This document shows, piece by piece, positions 53,621-62,665 of a stretch of DNA of 64,000 bases (positions within the stretch are counted from its first letter, which is position 1; each line of letters starts with the position of its first letter). Origin of the DNA: Thalassotalea atypica (GTDB lineage Bacteria > Pseudomonadota > Gammaproteobacteria > Enterobacterales > Alteromonadaceae); contig NZ_AP027364.1 of the NCBI RefSeq assembly GCF_030295975.1, positions 1,178,001 to 1,242,000 of the forward strand, in the 5' to 3' direction. The notes under the pieces are model-generated. The model saw only the letters and a list, made by a program, of their open reading frames with translations. It was not told the origin of the DNA and did no database searches. Both the position numbers and the translations under genes were made by a program.

Positions 53621-55174
53621 ATGCGATTGGAAATTGTCTGTCAGGATCGTGTCGGTATTGCTCAGAAAGTGCTAGGCATCTTTGTCGAACATGAGATCAA
53701 TATTAAAGGTATTGATGTGATAACGGGCACTGGTCAAGTTTTCATTCACATCCCTAATCTAGAATTTTCAGAATTACAAACCTTTATGCCTCAGTTAAGA
53801 TTAACTGACGGCGTCATCGACGTAAAAACAACACCCTTTATGCCCTCTGAACGGGAGCGAAATGAGCTGGCAACACTAGCAAAAACGTTTCCGGATCCTT
53901 TTTTATCAATTGATATACGTGGCAATGTTCGTATGGCTAATGATGTTGCAGTTTCCATTATTGGTGAGCCAATAAAAGCAATTGTTGGCGAACAAGTTGC
54001 TCAATGGCTGAAGGGGTTTAATGTCATTAAATGGCTTGAGCACGACGAAGTTTTGGCACAAACCCGCCGCTTGAAATTTAAAGATGAAGATTTTGTGGCA
54101 GATATTCTGCCTATTCATGTTGATGATGAAGATGGTGACTCTGTACTTGCTGGAGCTGTGTTAATCTTAAAATCTGAAGCACGTTTGGGTCAGCAAATGA
54201 GTGCGTTTAAGCAGTCAAATGATAATAATTTTGCAGGAATTCAAACAACGAGCAGTGCAATGCGCAAGGTCGTACGAGAAGCAAAACGTATGGCCTTGTT
54301 AGACTCTTCAATGCTGATTGTTGGCGAAACAGGGGTCGGCAAAGAAGTTATTGCACGAGCTTGCCACAGCGCTAGTGATCGTTCTGAACATCCGTTTATG
54401 ACGTTAAATTGTGCGTCTTTACCAGATGACGTTGCGGAGTCAGAGTTGTTTGGTAGTGGAATATCAACTGATTCTAAAAGTAAACGAGGGTTATTTGAAC
54501 TAGCAAATAATGGCACGCTATTTTTAGATGAAGTTGGTGAAATGTCAGCTAAATTGCAAATTAAGTTATTGCGCGTAATTCAGGACGGCTGCTTTAGACG
54601 TGTAGATGATGAGCAAGAAATTAAAGTGAATATTCGCTTCATCAGTTCGACCAATAAGGACTTACTGAGTATGGTTGCAGCTGGGGAATTTAGAGAAGAT
54701 TTATATTATCGCCTTAATGTGCTGGGGTTAAACCTACCATCACTAAGAGAGCGTAGAGCTGATATTATACCGCTTGCTGATCATTTCATGACAAAAGCCG
54801 CTCACCCAACAGGAAAAAGTAATTTAAGCTTAAGTGAAGATTGCCGAGATTTTATTGAACACTATCCTTGGCCTGGCAACGTTAGGCAGTTGGAAAATGT
54901 GATGATCAGAGCGGTTTCCTTACTTGAAGGTAATGAAATAGAAACTGAAAATTTGCAGCTTCCCGCCTACACACGAGAACACGGCTATTTAGAGCAGGAA
55001 TTTGAAGGAACACTTGATGCCGCAGTGAAAAGTTTTGAGGCTGACTTGCTGCGTAAACTTTATCCTGCCTACCCAAGTACAAGACAGCTCGCCAAGAAAT
55101 TAGGCTTAAGTCATACAGCCATCGCCAATAAATTACGTGAATATGATATTAACAAGAAAACTGTAAAGATATAG
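53621..55174 (+). CDS. tyrR: Aromatic amino acid regulator TyrR
   Basis: 517 residues (E. coli 513). ACT domain (~1-70), PAS (~82-190), AAA+ (~205-440) with Walker A GETGVGKE (235-242), and HTH (~480-515). The sigma-54 GAFTGA loop is absent (ELFGSGISTDSKSKRG instead), as in TyrR, which acts on sigma-70 promoters. It is between phhAB and fah-maiA, which suggests it controls both; Pseudomonas PhhR is the analogous activator. Confidence 0.93.
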   Translation: MRLEIVCQDRVGIAQKVLGIFVEHEINIKGIDVITGTGQVFIHIPNLEFSELQTFMPQLRLTDGVIDVKTTPFMPSERERNELATLAKTFPDPFLSIDIRGNVRMANDVAVSIIGEPIKAIVGEQVAQWLKGFNVIKWLEHDEVLAQTRRLKFKDEDFVADILPIHVDDEDGDSVLAGAVLILKSEARLGQQMSAFKQSNDNNFAGIQTTSSAMRKVVREAKRMALLDSSMLIVGETGVGKEVIARACHSASDRSEHPFMTLNCASLPDDVAESELFGSGISTDSKSKRGLFELANNGTLFLDEVGEMSAKLQIKLLRVIQDGCFRRVDDEQEIKVNIRFISSTNKDLLSMVAAGEFREDLYYRLNVLGLNLPSLRERRADIIPLADHFMTKAAHPTGKSNLSLSEDCRDFIEHYPWPGNVRQLENVMIRAVSLLEGNEIETENLQLPAYTREHGYLEQEFEGTLDAAVKSFEADLLRKLYPAYPSTRQLAKKLGLSHTAIANKLREYDINKKTVKI

Positions 55175-55293
55175 TTCCAACCTGTTTTTCTAATATGCTG
55201 GCGCGCAATACTTGTGTTTTGTTGTGCCAGCCATCATTATTCCTCAAACGCCACTAAAATATCACTGACCGACCACTAAATCCTGCAAACATT

Positions 55294-55352
55294 TGTAAAC
55301 ACTTTTACTTTTGCGATACTTAAACAAATAACCTTGTAAATACTGGTTTTTC
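55294..55352 (+). promoter_or_regulatory. Two TyrR-box-like sequences upstream of fahA
   Basis: TGTAAA half-sites at 55294-55299 and 55335-55340, 41 bp apart. The second has TTTTTC after N6 (9 of 12 matches); the first has TTTACT after N4. Weak individually. Confidence 0.4.
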
Positions 55353-55441
55353 AGATGGTTTAACGTAAAATTCTTTCAATCTAAAAACAAAAGTAAGTAG
55401 GCGAAGTTTACTTACGTCATATTCGTATCAGTAGGGGCTTT

Positions 55442-56431
55442 ATGAAGTTAGCAACATTGAAAAACAACACCAGAGATGGTCAATTAGTCGTCGTTAGTCG
55501 TGACTTGTCAAAAGCGGTAGTGGTTAGTGATATTGCCACAACGATGCAGCAAGCGGTTGATGACTGGGCGCAAGCAGCTGACAAGCTTAATGCTGTTTAC
55601 CAAGCATTAAATGCAGGCACTGTTGAAGGTGAAATTGCTTTTGATCAAAAGCAATGTGAATCACCTTTACCTCGTGCTTACCAATGGGCTGACGGTAGTG
55701 CTTATGTCAATCACGTAGAACTTGTTCGAAAAGCTAGAAATGCTGAAATGCCTGAAACATTTTGGACTGACCCACTGATGTATCAAGGCGGCTCTGATGC
55801 CTTTATTGGTCCTTATGACGAAATTCCTGTCGCCTCTGAAGAGTACGGAATTGACTTTGAATCTGAAGTTGCAGTCATTACTGACGACGTCCCTATGGGT
55901 GTATCGTCAGAGCAAGCTCAAGAGCATATTAAGTTACTAATGTTAGTCAACGATGTTTCCTTAAGAAATCTAATTCCAGGGGAGCTTGCTAAAGGCTTTG
56001 GTTTCTTCGGTAGTAAACCATCAAGTGCATTTTCACCAGTTGCGATTACACCAGATGAGTTAAATGACGCATGGGATGGGAAGAAATTACATTTACCACT
56101 GACCACGCATTTAAATGGCGAACTGTTTGGCCAACCTAACTGTGGTGTTGATATGACTTTTGATTTTCCAACCATCGTTGCCCATGCAGCTAAAACACGC
56201 CCTTTATCAGCTGGTTGTATTGTTGGCTCTGGTACTATTTCAAACTATGACCGTTCTGCGGGTTCAAGCTGCTTGGCGGAAAAGCGCATGTTGGAAATTA
56301 TTGCCGATGGTAAACCTAGCACTTCATTTATGAGCTTCGGCGATACCGTTCGCATTGAAATGTTTGATGCTGAAGGTGAAAGCATTTTTGGTGCGATAGA
56401 CCAGCAAGTGGTTGAATATAAAGGAGCATAA
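55442..56431 (+). CDS. fahA: Fumarylacetoacetate hydrolase
   Basis: 329 residues, FAH family. Metal-binding and catalytic region visible in FESEVAVITDDVPMG and RPLSAGCIVGSGTISN. Splits fumarylacetoacetate to fumarate and acetoacetate in tyrosine breakdown. Followed by maiA after one base. Confidence 0.93.
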   Translation: MKLATLKNNTRDGQLVVVSRDLSKAVVVSDIATTMQQAVDDWAQAADKLNAVYQALNAGTVEGEIAFDQKQCESPLPRAYQWADGSAYVNHVELVRKARNAEMPETFWTDPLMYQGGSDAFIGPYDEIPVASEEYGIDFESEVAVITDDVPMGVSSEQAQEHIKLLMLVNDVSLRNLIPGELAKGFGFFGSKPSSAFSPVAITPDELNDAWDGKKLHLPLTTHLNGELFGQPNCGVDMTFDFPTIVAHAAKTRPLSAGCIVGSGTISNYDRSAGSSCLAEKRMLEIIADGKPSTSFMSFGDTVRIEMFDAEGESIFGAIDQQVVEYKGA

Positions 56432-56432
56432 T

Positions 56433-57071
56433 ATGCAACTTTATGGATACTGGCGCTCTTCAGCCGCTTACCGTGTAAGGATAGCGATGCACATAAAAGC
56501 AATTGAGTTTGACTCAATTGCGGTGCACCTTGTTAAAAATGGTGGGGAGCAACACAGTGATGACTATGTCGCGCTTAATCCAACCCACCTAGTCCCGACG
56601 TTAGTTGATGGTGAATTTAAACTGAATCAATCATTGGCAATTATTGATTATTTAGAAGCTAAGTACCCAACGCCGTCAATATATGCTGATGACGTTGAGC
56701 AAAATGCAAAAATTAAAGCGTTAGCGTTTGATATTGCATGTGAGGTACACCCCGTAAACAACTTACGTGTTCAGCAGTACTTAACGCAAGAGTTAGCGGT
56801 GGGAGAGCAACAAAAATCTGATTGGGTAAATCACTGGATGACCATAGGATTATCTGCATTCGAGCAACAAGTCATTGACTGCGCAGGAAAATATTGTTTT
56901 GGTGATAAGGTTAGCTTAGCGGATATTTGTTTGATCCCTCAATTGTATAACGCTAAACGCTTTGGTGTTGATTTAACATCTTATAAAACGATAGGGCGAA
57001 TCATGGCAAACTGCGAAAAACACCCTGCTTTTATCGCGGCACTGCCGGAAAATCAGCCAGATGCTCAATAA
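56433..57071 (+). CDS. maiA: Maleylacetoacetate isomerase
   Basis: 212 residues from ATG 56433 (GGAG upstream). Zeta-class GST fold: YWRSSAAYRVRIAMH (S9, S10 near the glutathione) and N-terminal HLVPTLVDGEFKLNQSLAIIDYLE. Converts maleylacetoacetate to fumarylacetoacetate. The hpd and hmgA genes are not in the window. Confidence 0.95.
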   Translation: MQLYGYWRSSAAYRVRIAMHIKAIEFDSIAVHLVKNGGEQHSDDYVALNPTHLVPTLVDGEFKLNQSLAIIDYLEAKYPTPSIYADDVEQNAKIKALAFDIACEVHPVNNLRVQQYLTQELAVGEQQKSDWVNHWMTIGLSAFEQQVIDCAGKYCFGDKVSLADICLIPQLYNAKRFGVDLTSYKTIGRIMANCEKHPAFIAALPENQPDAQ

Positions 57072-57090
57072 ATAGTCATCTTTAATAGTA

Positions 57091-57113
57091 AAGGAAGCAA
57101 TGCTTCCTTTTTT
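57091..57113 (+). terminator. Rho-independent terminator after maiA
   Basis: AAGGAAGC/GCTTCCTT stem with a 3-nt loop and T-tract. Confidence 0.92.
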
Positions 57114-57250
57114 CTTGCACAAAATAAAACTTTTTAACAATTATTTGTCTAACAACAAGACGTAAATGGTTGCATCTTAGGATAAAAAAAGGTGCAATGA
57201 CCTATACTTTCGAATGTTTAATCCCATCAAAGAGACATTAAAAGCAAACT

Positions 57251-58144
57251 ATGCAGCAATCACCTGAAAATCCACAAGTATCACCCAACAAGAACAATTG
57301 GACTGTTGTTGTCATTATTATTGTCGTGCTGTTGGCAGGGCTCGCTTACTTCCTATTCTTAGACGAAAAACAGCCTCCAGCTCCAGTTGAAGAGGTTGCT
57401 CCAGTGGTTGTCGCAGAGCCAGAAGTCATTGTTGAGGAAGTGATTGAAGAGCCTATCATTGAGGATATCCCTGAGTCATTTGTTGAAGACGTAGTGGACA
57501 TAGTTGAAGAAGAGCCTGTCATTGAAGAAGAGCCGCTTCCCTTACTGAGCGAAAGTGATAACTGGATAAAAGAGAAAATGACCTCTTTAACTTGGCGCAA
57601 GGAGCTATTAAAGCTGGTTATAGATGATGACATGATCAGACGTTTGGTCGTTTTTACCGATAACTTCTCACAGGGCATTATTGCTTATGAACATAGCCCT
57701 TTAGTTAAGCCGTCAACGAAATTCGATGGCGTTCCTCTTGACGAGAATAGCCCAATGCAAGAGTGGGTATGGGACGAAAATTCGGCTAAACGTTTCAATC
57801 TTTATGTGGAATTCTTGCGTTCATTTGATGTTGAAAGTTTAGTTAATTGGTATTTTGAACTTAAACCACTTATAGATGAGGCTTATGGTGAGCTTGGTTA
57901 CCCCGAGGATGATTTTACCGAAACCATGCAAGAGGCTATTACACGTGTACTGGATATGGATATACCAAAAGGTGAGGTGGTGTTAATTCGTCCGAGCGTC
58001 ATGTACAAATATAAATCTGATGAGTTGGAATCACTTTCAGATACTGATAAGTTATTGTTACGTCTAGGTAAAGAGAACCTACTAGTGATTAAATCCGTAC
58101 TATTGGAGTTTAGTGACAAATTAGGTCGTCGTCGCGGAGAATAA
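57251..58144 (+). CDS. DUF3014 membrane-anchored protein
   Basis: 297 residues. One TM (~19-37), an acidic Val/Glu/Pro linker (~40-98, repeats of EEVIEEP type), then the DUF3014 domain (~100-290; PLVKPSTKFDG, FNLYVEFLRSFDVESLVNWYFELKPLIDEAYGELGYP). Function unknown. Followed 1 bp later by an acyltransferase gene. Confidence 0.85.
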   Translation: MQQSPENPQVSPNKNNWTVVVIIIVVLLAGLAYFLFLDEKQPPAPVEEVAPVVVAEPEVIVEEVIEEPIIEDIPESFVEDVVDIVEEEPVIEEEPLPLLSESDNWIKEKMTSLTWRKELLKLVIDDDMIRRLVVFTDNFSQGIIAYEHSPLVKPSTKFDGVPLDENSPMQEWVWDENSAKRFNLYVEFLRSFDVESLVNWYFELKPLIDEAYGELGYPEDDFTETMQEAITRVLDMDIPKGEVVLIRPSVMYKYKSDELESLSDTDKLLLRLGKENLLVIKSVLLEFSDKLGRRRGE

Positions 58145-58145
58145 G

Positions 58146-58730
58146 TTGAAGCTACCTGTAGTGCCAGATTGTATTCCTACGGTTTATCGGCCTATCGGGA
58201 ACCGGTTAGGAAGAGCAGTAGTATCAGTGCTTGGATGGAAGGTGAGAGGAGAAATACCCCACTACCCTAAAGCTATTTATGCTGTTGCACCACATACCTC
58301 GAACTGGGATTTTGTCGTGGGTGTTGCGATCATGCTGACATTGAACCTAAAGCTTAAATTTATGGGTAAAGATGCCATATTTATTTGGCCCTTTAGAAAG
58401 TTGTTATTAAAGCTCGGCGGTATTCCAATCGATCGCAAAAAAAAACACGGTGTGGTGCAACAAATGGTTGAACAATTTGAGCGCCATGAACAGTTGATAC
58501 TTGCGCTAGCGCCAGAGGGAACTCGCAGTAAAACAAAAGAATGGAAAACAGGTTTCTTATCTATTGCTCACTTAGCTAATATTCCTGTGGTAACCGTAAC
58601 GCTGCATTACGACGTCAAGGAGCTTAGGTTTGGACAACCACACTTTATTGATGACAATATTTCCCAAGAATTAGTTCGTGTGAAAGCGGCTTTTTCTTCA
58701 GCTTGTGCAAAAAATCCGCAAGCAGTGTAA
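58146..58730 (+). CDS. 1-acyl-glycerol-3-phosphate-acyltransferase-like protein (PlsC family)
   Basis: 194 residues, TTG start. Catalytic HTSNWD (H50, D55: HxxxxD) and PEGTRSK (123-129) motifs, one short hydrophobic stretch. Transfers acyl chains to lyso-phospholipids or a related acceptor. The substrate is uncertain. Confidence 0.85.
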   Translation: MKLPVVPDCIPTVYRPIGNRLGRAVVSVLGWKVRGEIPHYPKAIYAVAPHTSNWDFVVGVAIMLTLNLKLKFMGKDAIFIWPFRKLLLKLGGIPIDRKKKHGVVQQMVEQFERHEQLILALAPEGTRSKTKEWKTGFLSIAHLANIPVVTVTLHYDVKELRFGQPHFIDDNISQELVRVKAAFSSACAKNPQAV

Positions 58731-58784
58731 ATATCTGAACTAGTGCTTGCATCCACTACTTTGATTAGCGATAATTCGCGCCGT

Positions 58785-58818
58785 TATTAAACGAATAAAA
58801 AATTTTGTTCGTTTAATA
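58785..58818 (+). promoter_or_regulatory. 11-bp perfect inverted repeat immediately upstream of ffs
   Basis: TATTAAACGAA (58785-58795) and TTCGTTTAATA (58808-58818) around 12 A/T-rich bases, ending 7 bp before the RNA. The right arm contains a TTTAAT -10 candidate. May be an operator or a terminator of the acyltransferase gene. Confidence 0.5.
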
Positions 58819-58825
58819 GTACTAT

Positions 58826-58938
58826 GGTGACCCTTTCGGTCCCTCCGCAATGATACTCTGTGAACTCGGCCAGGTCCGGAAGGAAGCAACCGCAGCAGAC
58901 GACTCATGTGCCGGAGTGTGGCTGTGAGGGTTACCACC
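58826..58938 (+). ncRNA. ffs: Signal recognition particle RNA (4.5S type)
   Basis: About 113 nt. The conserved core CAGGTCCGGAAGGAAGCA is present with the matching CCGGAGTG side, the apical helix and the closing stem GGTGACCC (58826-58833) with GGGTTACC (58928-58935). It binds Ffh for cotranslational membrane targeting. Confidence 0.97.
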
Positions 58939-59087
58939 TAATCCAAAATATTCAAATTTTACTTGTATTCACTCTCCAAATTTTTGACTAATCTACTCGT
59001 TTTTATGTTTAATATTAATCTGTTGTAATATTGATCTGAGCTTATTACACTCACTTATATCTATAAAAAAAACATGGCTTGTGCTGT

Positions 59088-59765
59088 ATGAATGCAAAAG
59101 CAATGGACACTGCATTTAAATATTTTGAATTACTACCAGGTAAAATTGTCGATATTCAAATCAATCATCCAGTGCCTATTCGATTTAAAACCTCTTTAGT
59201 TGGCTATGAAATAGGGAAGTATATTCTCTTAAATCATCCCGAGCCTAATAGGATGAAAAGCTTCAGTGATGTCTTAGTTGAAGGCAATATGCTGATAGTT
59301 CGCTATTTAATGGAAGGTGCACATGGGCAGTGTTTTGCGTTTCGTGCTGCGGTAAAGCAAGTAACGTTAACACCAGGTAAACTAATAGTACTTGAGTATC
59401 CTAAAAACATAGAAAATCGTGAGCTACGCATGCAAAAACGTATCAATATTCATTTACCCGCTAGGATCATGACATTTAGTGATAAAGCAGAAAGTAATGG
59501 AAAAGCCATTTCGGGCGTAATTGGTGATATTTCATCTAAAGGTTGTGGTTTTGCCTTCAAAAGCAATAATGACAAGATCAAAGTGAATCAACGAGATATT
59601 GGTGTTGCGATTAAGTTACCTGAACTTGAGGAGTTTTATATTAAGGCGAGGGTATGTAACAGTCGTTATCTAGATGGAAAAGTTAATGTAGGTATTCAGT
59701 TTATTGATGACGATAAACAAGTGCACCGAATTCTCGAACACTTATTTATCGAGCAAGATATATAA
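59088..59765 (+). CDS. PilZ-domain protein with YcgR-like N-terminal region
   Basis: 225 residues from ATG 59088 (a TTG three codons earlier and an ATG at 59103 are alternatives; ribosome sites are weak). N-terminal beta domain (~15-110) resembling YcgR/PilZN, then PilZ (~113-225) with RELRMQKRINIHLPAR (RxxxR) and DISSKGCGF (DxSxxG). A c-di-GMP effector, perhaps on motility. Convergent with the ComFB-like gene, 4 bp apart. Confidence 0.82.
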   Translation: MNAKAMDTAFKYFELLPGKIVDIQINHPVPIRFKTSLVGYEIGKYILLNHPEPNRMKSFSDVLVEGNMLIVRYLMEGAHGQCFAFRAAVKQVTLTPGKLIVLEYPKNIENRELRMQKRINIHLPARIMTFSDKAESNGKAISGVIGDISSKGCGFAFKSNNDKIKVNQRDIGVAIKLPELEEFYIKARVCNSRYLDGKVNVGIQFIDDDKQVHRILEHLFIEQDI

Positions 59766-59769
59766 TGGT

Positions 59770-60036
59770 TTAAGCTGAAGGGTGGGTTTTCATAAAGTCT
59801 AGTGCTTTGACCACGGCGACCTTTACTTTGCTTTCCATTTCAAATCGTTCAGACGCAGGAAGGTAAAATGCCATGTCAACTTCATGTCGAATATATCGCG
59901 TTGGCAATTGGTTTAATACGATACAGGTTAAATCGGCGATAAAGTCAATATCATAATTTTCTTCTACTTTTAATTCTTCAAAATGATCTAGTACTAATTT
60001 TTCATAGTAATTATGTATATCATCAGAAATTTTCAT
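59770..60036 (-). CDS. ComFB-family protein
   Basis: 88 residues. The pattern IHNYYEKLVLDHFEEL, YDIDFIADLTCIVLNQLPTRYIRHEVDMAFYL is that of the late-competence ComFB family. ComFB proteins have recently been reported as c-di-GMP receptors in cyanobacteria, so this may be another such sensor. Convergent with the PilZ gene. Confidence 0.8.
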   Translation of the reverse strand: MKISDDIHNYYEKLVLDHFEELKVEENYDIDFIADLTCIVLNQLPTRYIRHEVDMAFYLPASERFEMESKVKVAVVKALDFMKTHPSA

Positions 60037-60159
60037 TTAAACCCTCTAAAATAATTTTAGGAAATCTGTTTAAGCCTAACCCGACCGATAAAAAAAAGCT
60101 AACCTTACCTCGTAAATAAAGTGTATAAACTAGTTGGGGAAAGCAGTTAATTAATTAAA

Positions 60160-61251
60160 ATGAAAAAAAATATAGAACCTTGTTATTACGGCGATTATTT
60201 AAAGCTTGCCAGTTTTCTTGATGCCCAAAAGCCTGTGAGTGGTCAATACGGTGCAGAAGCACACGACGAAACTTTATTCATCATTGTTCACCAAGCCTAT
60301 GAGCTTTGGTTTAAACAAATATTGCATGAACTTTCATCTGTGATGAAAGTGTTTTCGCAAGATGAAGTTAAAGATCAGCACTTAACTACTGTTGTACATA
60401 GATTGAAACGCGTCATAAAAATACAAGCCTTACTCAATCAACAAATTGACGTGATGGAAACCATGACACCGCAAGATTTTTTATCTTTTAGAAATTTCCT
60501 TGTACCGGCATCGGGCTTTCAGAGTATTCAATTTAAAGTGTTGGAAATTAGCCTGGGCTTAAAATCTAAATTTAGAATTGATTTTGATAAAGCATCTTTT
60601 TATAACCGGTTGACAGATGAGCATCGTGAATTTCTTGAAAACCTCGAGCAAGAGGAAAGTTTATTTGAACGTGTTGAATCGTGGTTAGAGCGTATGCCAT
60701 TTTTAGAATTTGGCGAGTTTAAGTTTTGGCAGCTTTATAAAGACGCGACAGACAGCATGTTAGATCAGGAGCGATCTATCATTGAACAAAATGATATGCT
60801 CAACGATGAAGAGAAAGTACAGCAGCTTAAAGAGCATACCAATACCAGAGCCAACTTTGATGCGTTACTTGATGCAGATAAATTTGAACAAGTGAGGGAG
60901 GCAGGGCGCTTTAGGTTGTCTCATCGCGCGACATTATCAGCACTTTTTATCAATATGTATCGTGATGAACCGGTTTTTAACTTGCCATTTCAGCTCATTA
61001 CTTGTCTTACCGAAGTGGATGAAATGCTAACACTGTGGCGATATAAACATATGATGATGGTACAGCGGATGTTAGGCAGCAAAATTGGTACTGGTGGTTC
61101 ATCGGGCCATGATTATTTAAGGCGGACGACTGAAAGTAACCGTATCTTCCAGGATTTTTTTAATTTAGCGACTTTTTTACTACCCAAAGGTGCGTTACCT
61201 GAACTACCCAAAGAGGTTGAGCGAGCACTCGGGTACCATTTTTCTAATTAA
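60160..61251 (+). CDS. kynA: Tryptophan 2,3-dioxygenase
   Basis: 363 residues. HQAYELWFKQI (H44) and the haem-proximal region LWRYKHMMMVQRMLG (H297 the likely haem ligand), with GTGGSSGHDYL substrate loop. Opens the indole ring to N-formylkynurenine. No kynB or kynU adjacent. The longer TDO length is usual in this family. Confidence 0.93.
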   Translation: MKKNIEPCYYGDYLKLASFLDAQKPVSGQYGAEAHDETLFIIVHQAYELWFKQILHELSSVMKVFSQDEVKDQHLTTVVHRLKRVIKIQALLNQQIDVMETMTPQDFLSFRNFLVPASGFQSIQFKVLEISLGLKSKFRIDFDKASFYNRLTDEHREFLENLEQEESLFERVESWLERMPFLEFGEFKFWQLYKDATDSMLDQERSIIEQNDMLNDEEKVQQLKEHTNTRANFDALLDADKFEQVREAGRFRLSHRATLSALFINMYRDEPVFNLPFQLITCLTEVDEMLTLWRYKHMMMVQRMLGSKIGTGGSSGHDYLRRTTESNRIFQDFFNLATFLLPKGALPELPKEVERALGYHFSN

Positions 61252-61253
61252 GG

Positions 61254-61901
61254 TTAGCGGTTAGGTTTAGAGCCTCGCTTTTCGGCGAGCTCTATATCCC
61301 GTTCGATAATTGATATAGCTTGACGGCATCGTCCTAGTCGTTGATGTAACGCCAGTATTTCAAGTTTCAATTTCTCATTGTTTGCACTATGGTTTGATGT
61401 CTTACTACGTAGCATTTCGCGTTCTGCAATCATTAGCGCTAAGCGCCTTTCAAACTCATTATGCTCTGAGAGTTTTGAATACAGCTCATGTGTTGGCTGC
61501 ATGATTAATTTAGCCGTTTTCTTATACTTATTTTTAATGAACTGTCTTGGTTTAAAGGCATTGTCAATGTTGCGATGAATAGAATCATTGGCTGAAAGGG
61601 CAGTAGTGATCGCTGCAATTTGTCGCTCGAGGCTTGGCAGTAAATTATCGACCACGGTAAAGTTTTCATAGCTAATATGCTTTTGTAGTTCTTTTACTTT
61701 CCGTTCTATTTCTTTGACATATAAATGGTATTTATCTGATTGCGTCGAAAACAAATTACTCGAAAATAGGGCTTTATCTTCAATTCTACGATGTGATTTT
61801 AATTGACTATTTTCTTGGTCTATTTGTAATGCTTGCTTTGCTAGCTCTGTAATAATGCTGTGCAAGCGAGCAATTGCTTTTTGGTGTTTATTTAAAACCA
61901 T
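61254..61901 (-). CDS. priC: Primosomal replication protein PriC
   Basis: 215 residues, helical. The C-terminal motif EFERRLALMIAEREMLRSK...RLGRCRQAISIIERDIE matches the PriC (N'') family closely, and the N-terminus is a coiled coil. Helps load DnaB at stalled forks. Convergent with kynA (2-bp gap) and overlapping yfcA-like by 10 bp. Confidence 0.85.
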   Translation of the reverse strand: MVLNKHQKAIARLHSIITELAKQALQIDQENSQLKSHRRIEDKALFSSNLFSTQSDKYHLYVKEIERKVKELQKHISYENFTVVDNLLPSLERQIAAITTALSANDSIHRNIDNAFKPRQFIKNKYKKTAKLIMQPTHELYSKLSEHNEFERRLALMIAEREMLRSKTSNHSANNEKLKLEILALHQRLGRCRQAISIIERDIELAEKRGSKPNR

Positions 61902-62665
61902 GCGTTATATGCCAAGTTGAGAGAGAGTATTAGTACAATACCAATAAAAATAGGGCGGATAAATTTGCTACCGTACTTAATGGCCGAATGTGCGCCTACC
62001 CAAGCTCCGATCATAATAAATAGGCCCATTGACAAGCCGACCAATAAATTGATATGTCCCAAATATGCAAATAAAGCGAGTGAGAATATGTTGCTGACAA
62101 AATTACATGAGCGAGCAATGCCACAGCTCATCAATATATTTAGTCGGTAAAGTGCGGCGTTGGACGTGGTCCAAAAAGCACCTGTACCGGGACCGGCTAC
62201 ACCATCGTAAAAACCTAATGTTAATCCTTGAGCTACCTGCTTAGTCATTAGTTGTGGTGTTTTCTCGGGTAAAGTGTGCGTATGACATGGAATGCTCTTG
62301 GTGAAAAAAGCATAAGCTGCTGTTGCTAATATAATGATAGGTAGTACTTTTTCGAGTAGCTCAACACTGATTAAACTAACGGCAAGTGTACCCATAATTG
62401 CGCCGACTGCGGTGGCTAATAGGGAGTACTTCCAAAAGAGGGGATTGAACAGCTTTTTCTTATAATAGGTATATGACGCAGTAAAAGATCCAAATGTAGC
62501 GGCTAACTTATTGGTACCCAATGCGACATGAGGAGGCAAGCCTGACGCGAGTAGCGTGGGCACGGTAAGCATACCACCACCCCCAGCAACTGCATCTATG
62601 AAACCAGCTACAAAACCAACACCACAAATAATCGCCCACATTGTAATGTCTAAAACAGGTTCCAT
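61892..62665 (-). CDS. TSUP (TauE/SafE) membrane permease, YfcA-like
   Basis: 257 residues, about 8 TM. Family motifs GFIDAVAGGGGMLTVPTLLASGLPPHVALGTNKLAATFGS (~18-57) and GFYDGVAGPGTGAFW. Moves sulfonates, sulfite or organic anions in family members; substrate not known here. Upstream of priC on the same strand. Confidence 0.9.
   Translation of the reverse strand: MEPVLDITMWAIICGVGFVAGFIDAVAGGGGMLTVPTLLASGLPPHVALGTNKLAATFGSFTASYTYYKKKLFNPLFWKYSLLATAVGAIMGTLAVSLISVELLEKVLPIIILATAAYAFFTKSIPCHTHTLPEKTPQLMTKQVAQGLTLGFYDGVAGPGTGAFWTTSNAALYRLNILMSCGIARSCNFVSNIFSLALFAYLGHINLLVGLSMGLFIMIGAWVGAHSAIKYGSKFIRPIFIGIVLILSLNLAYNAWF

Noticed and set aside
55197-55233. GCTGGC/GCCAGC hairpin after tyrR as terminator
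   Set aside because: Plausible stem but a long loop and no T-tract; not strong enough to list.
58740-58937. 65-codon minus-strand frame overlapping the SRP RNA
   Set aside because: It lies almost wholly on the conserved ffs RNA and its protein is low-complexity and Arg-rich; the RNA explains the sequence.
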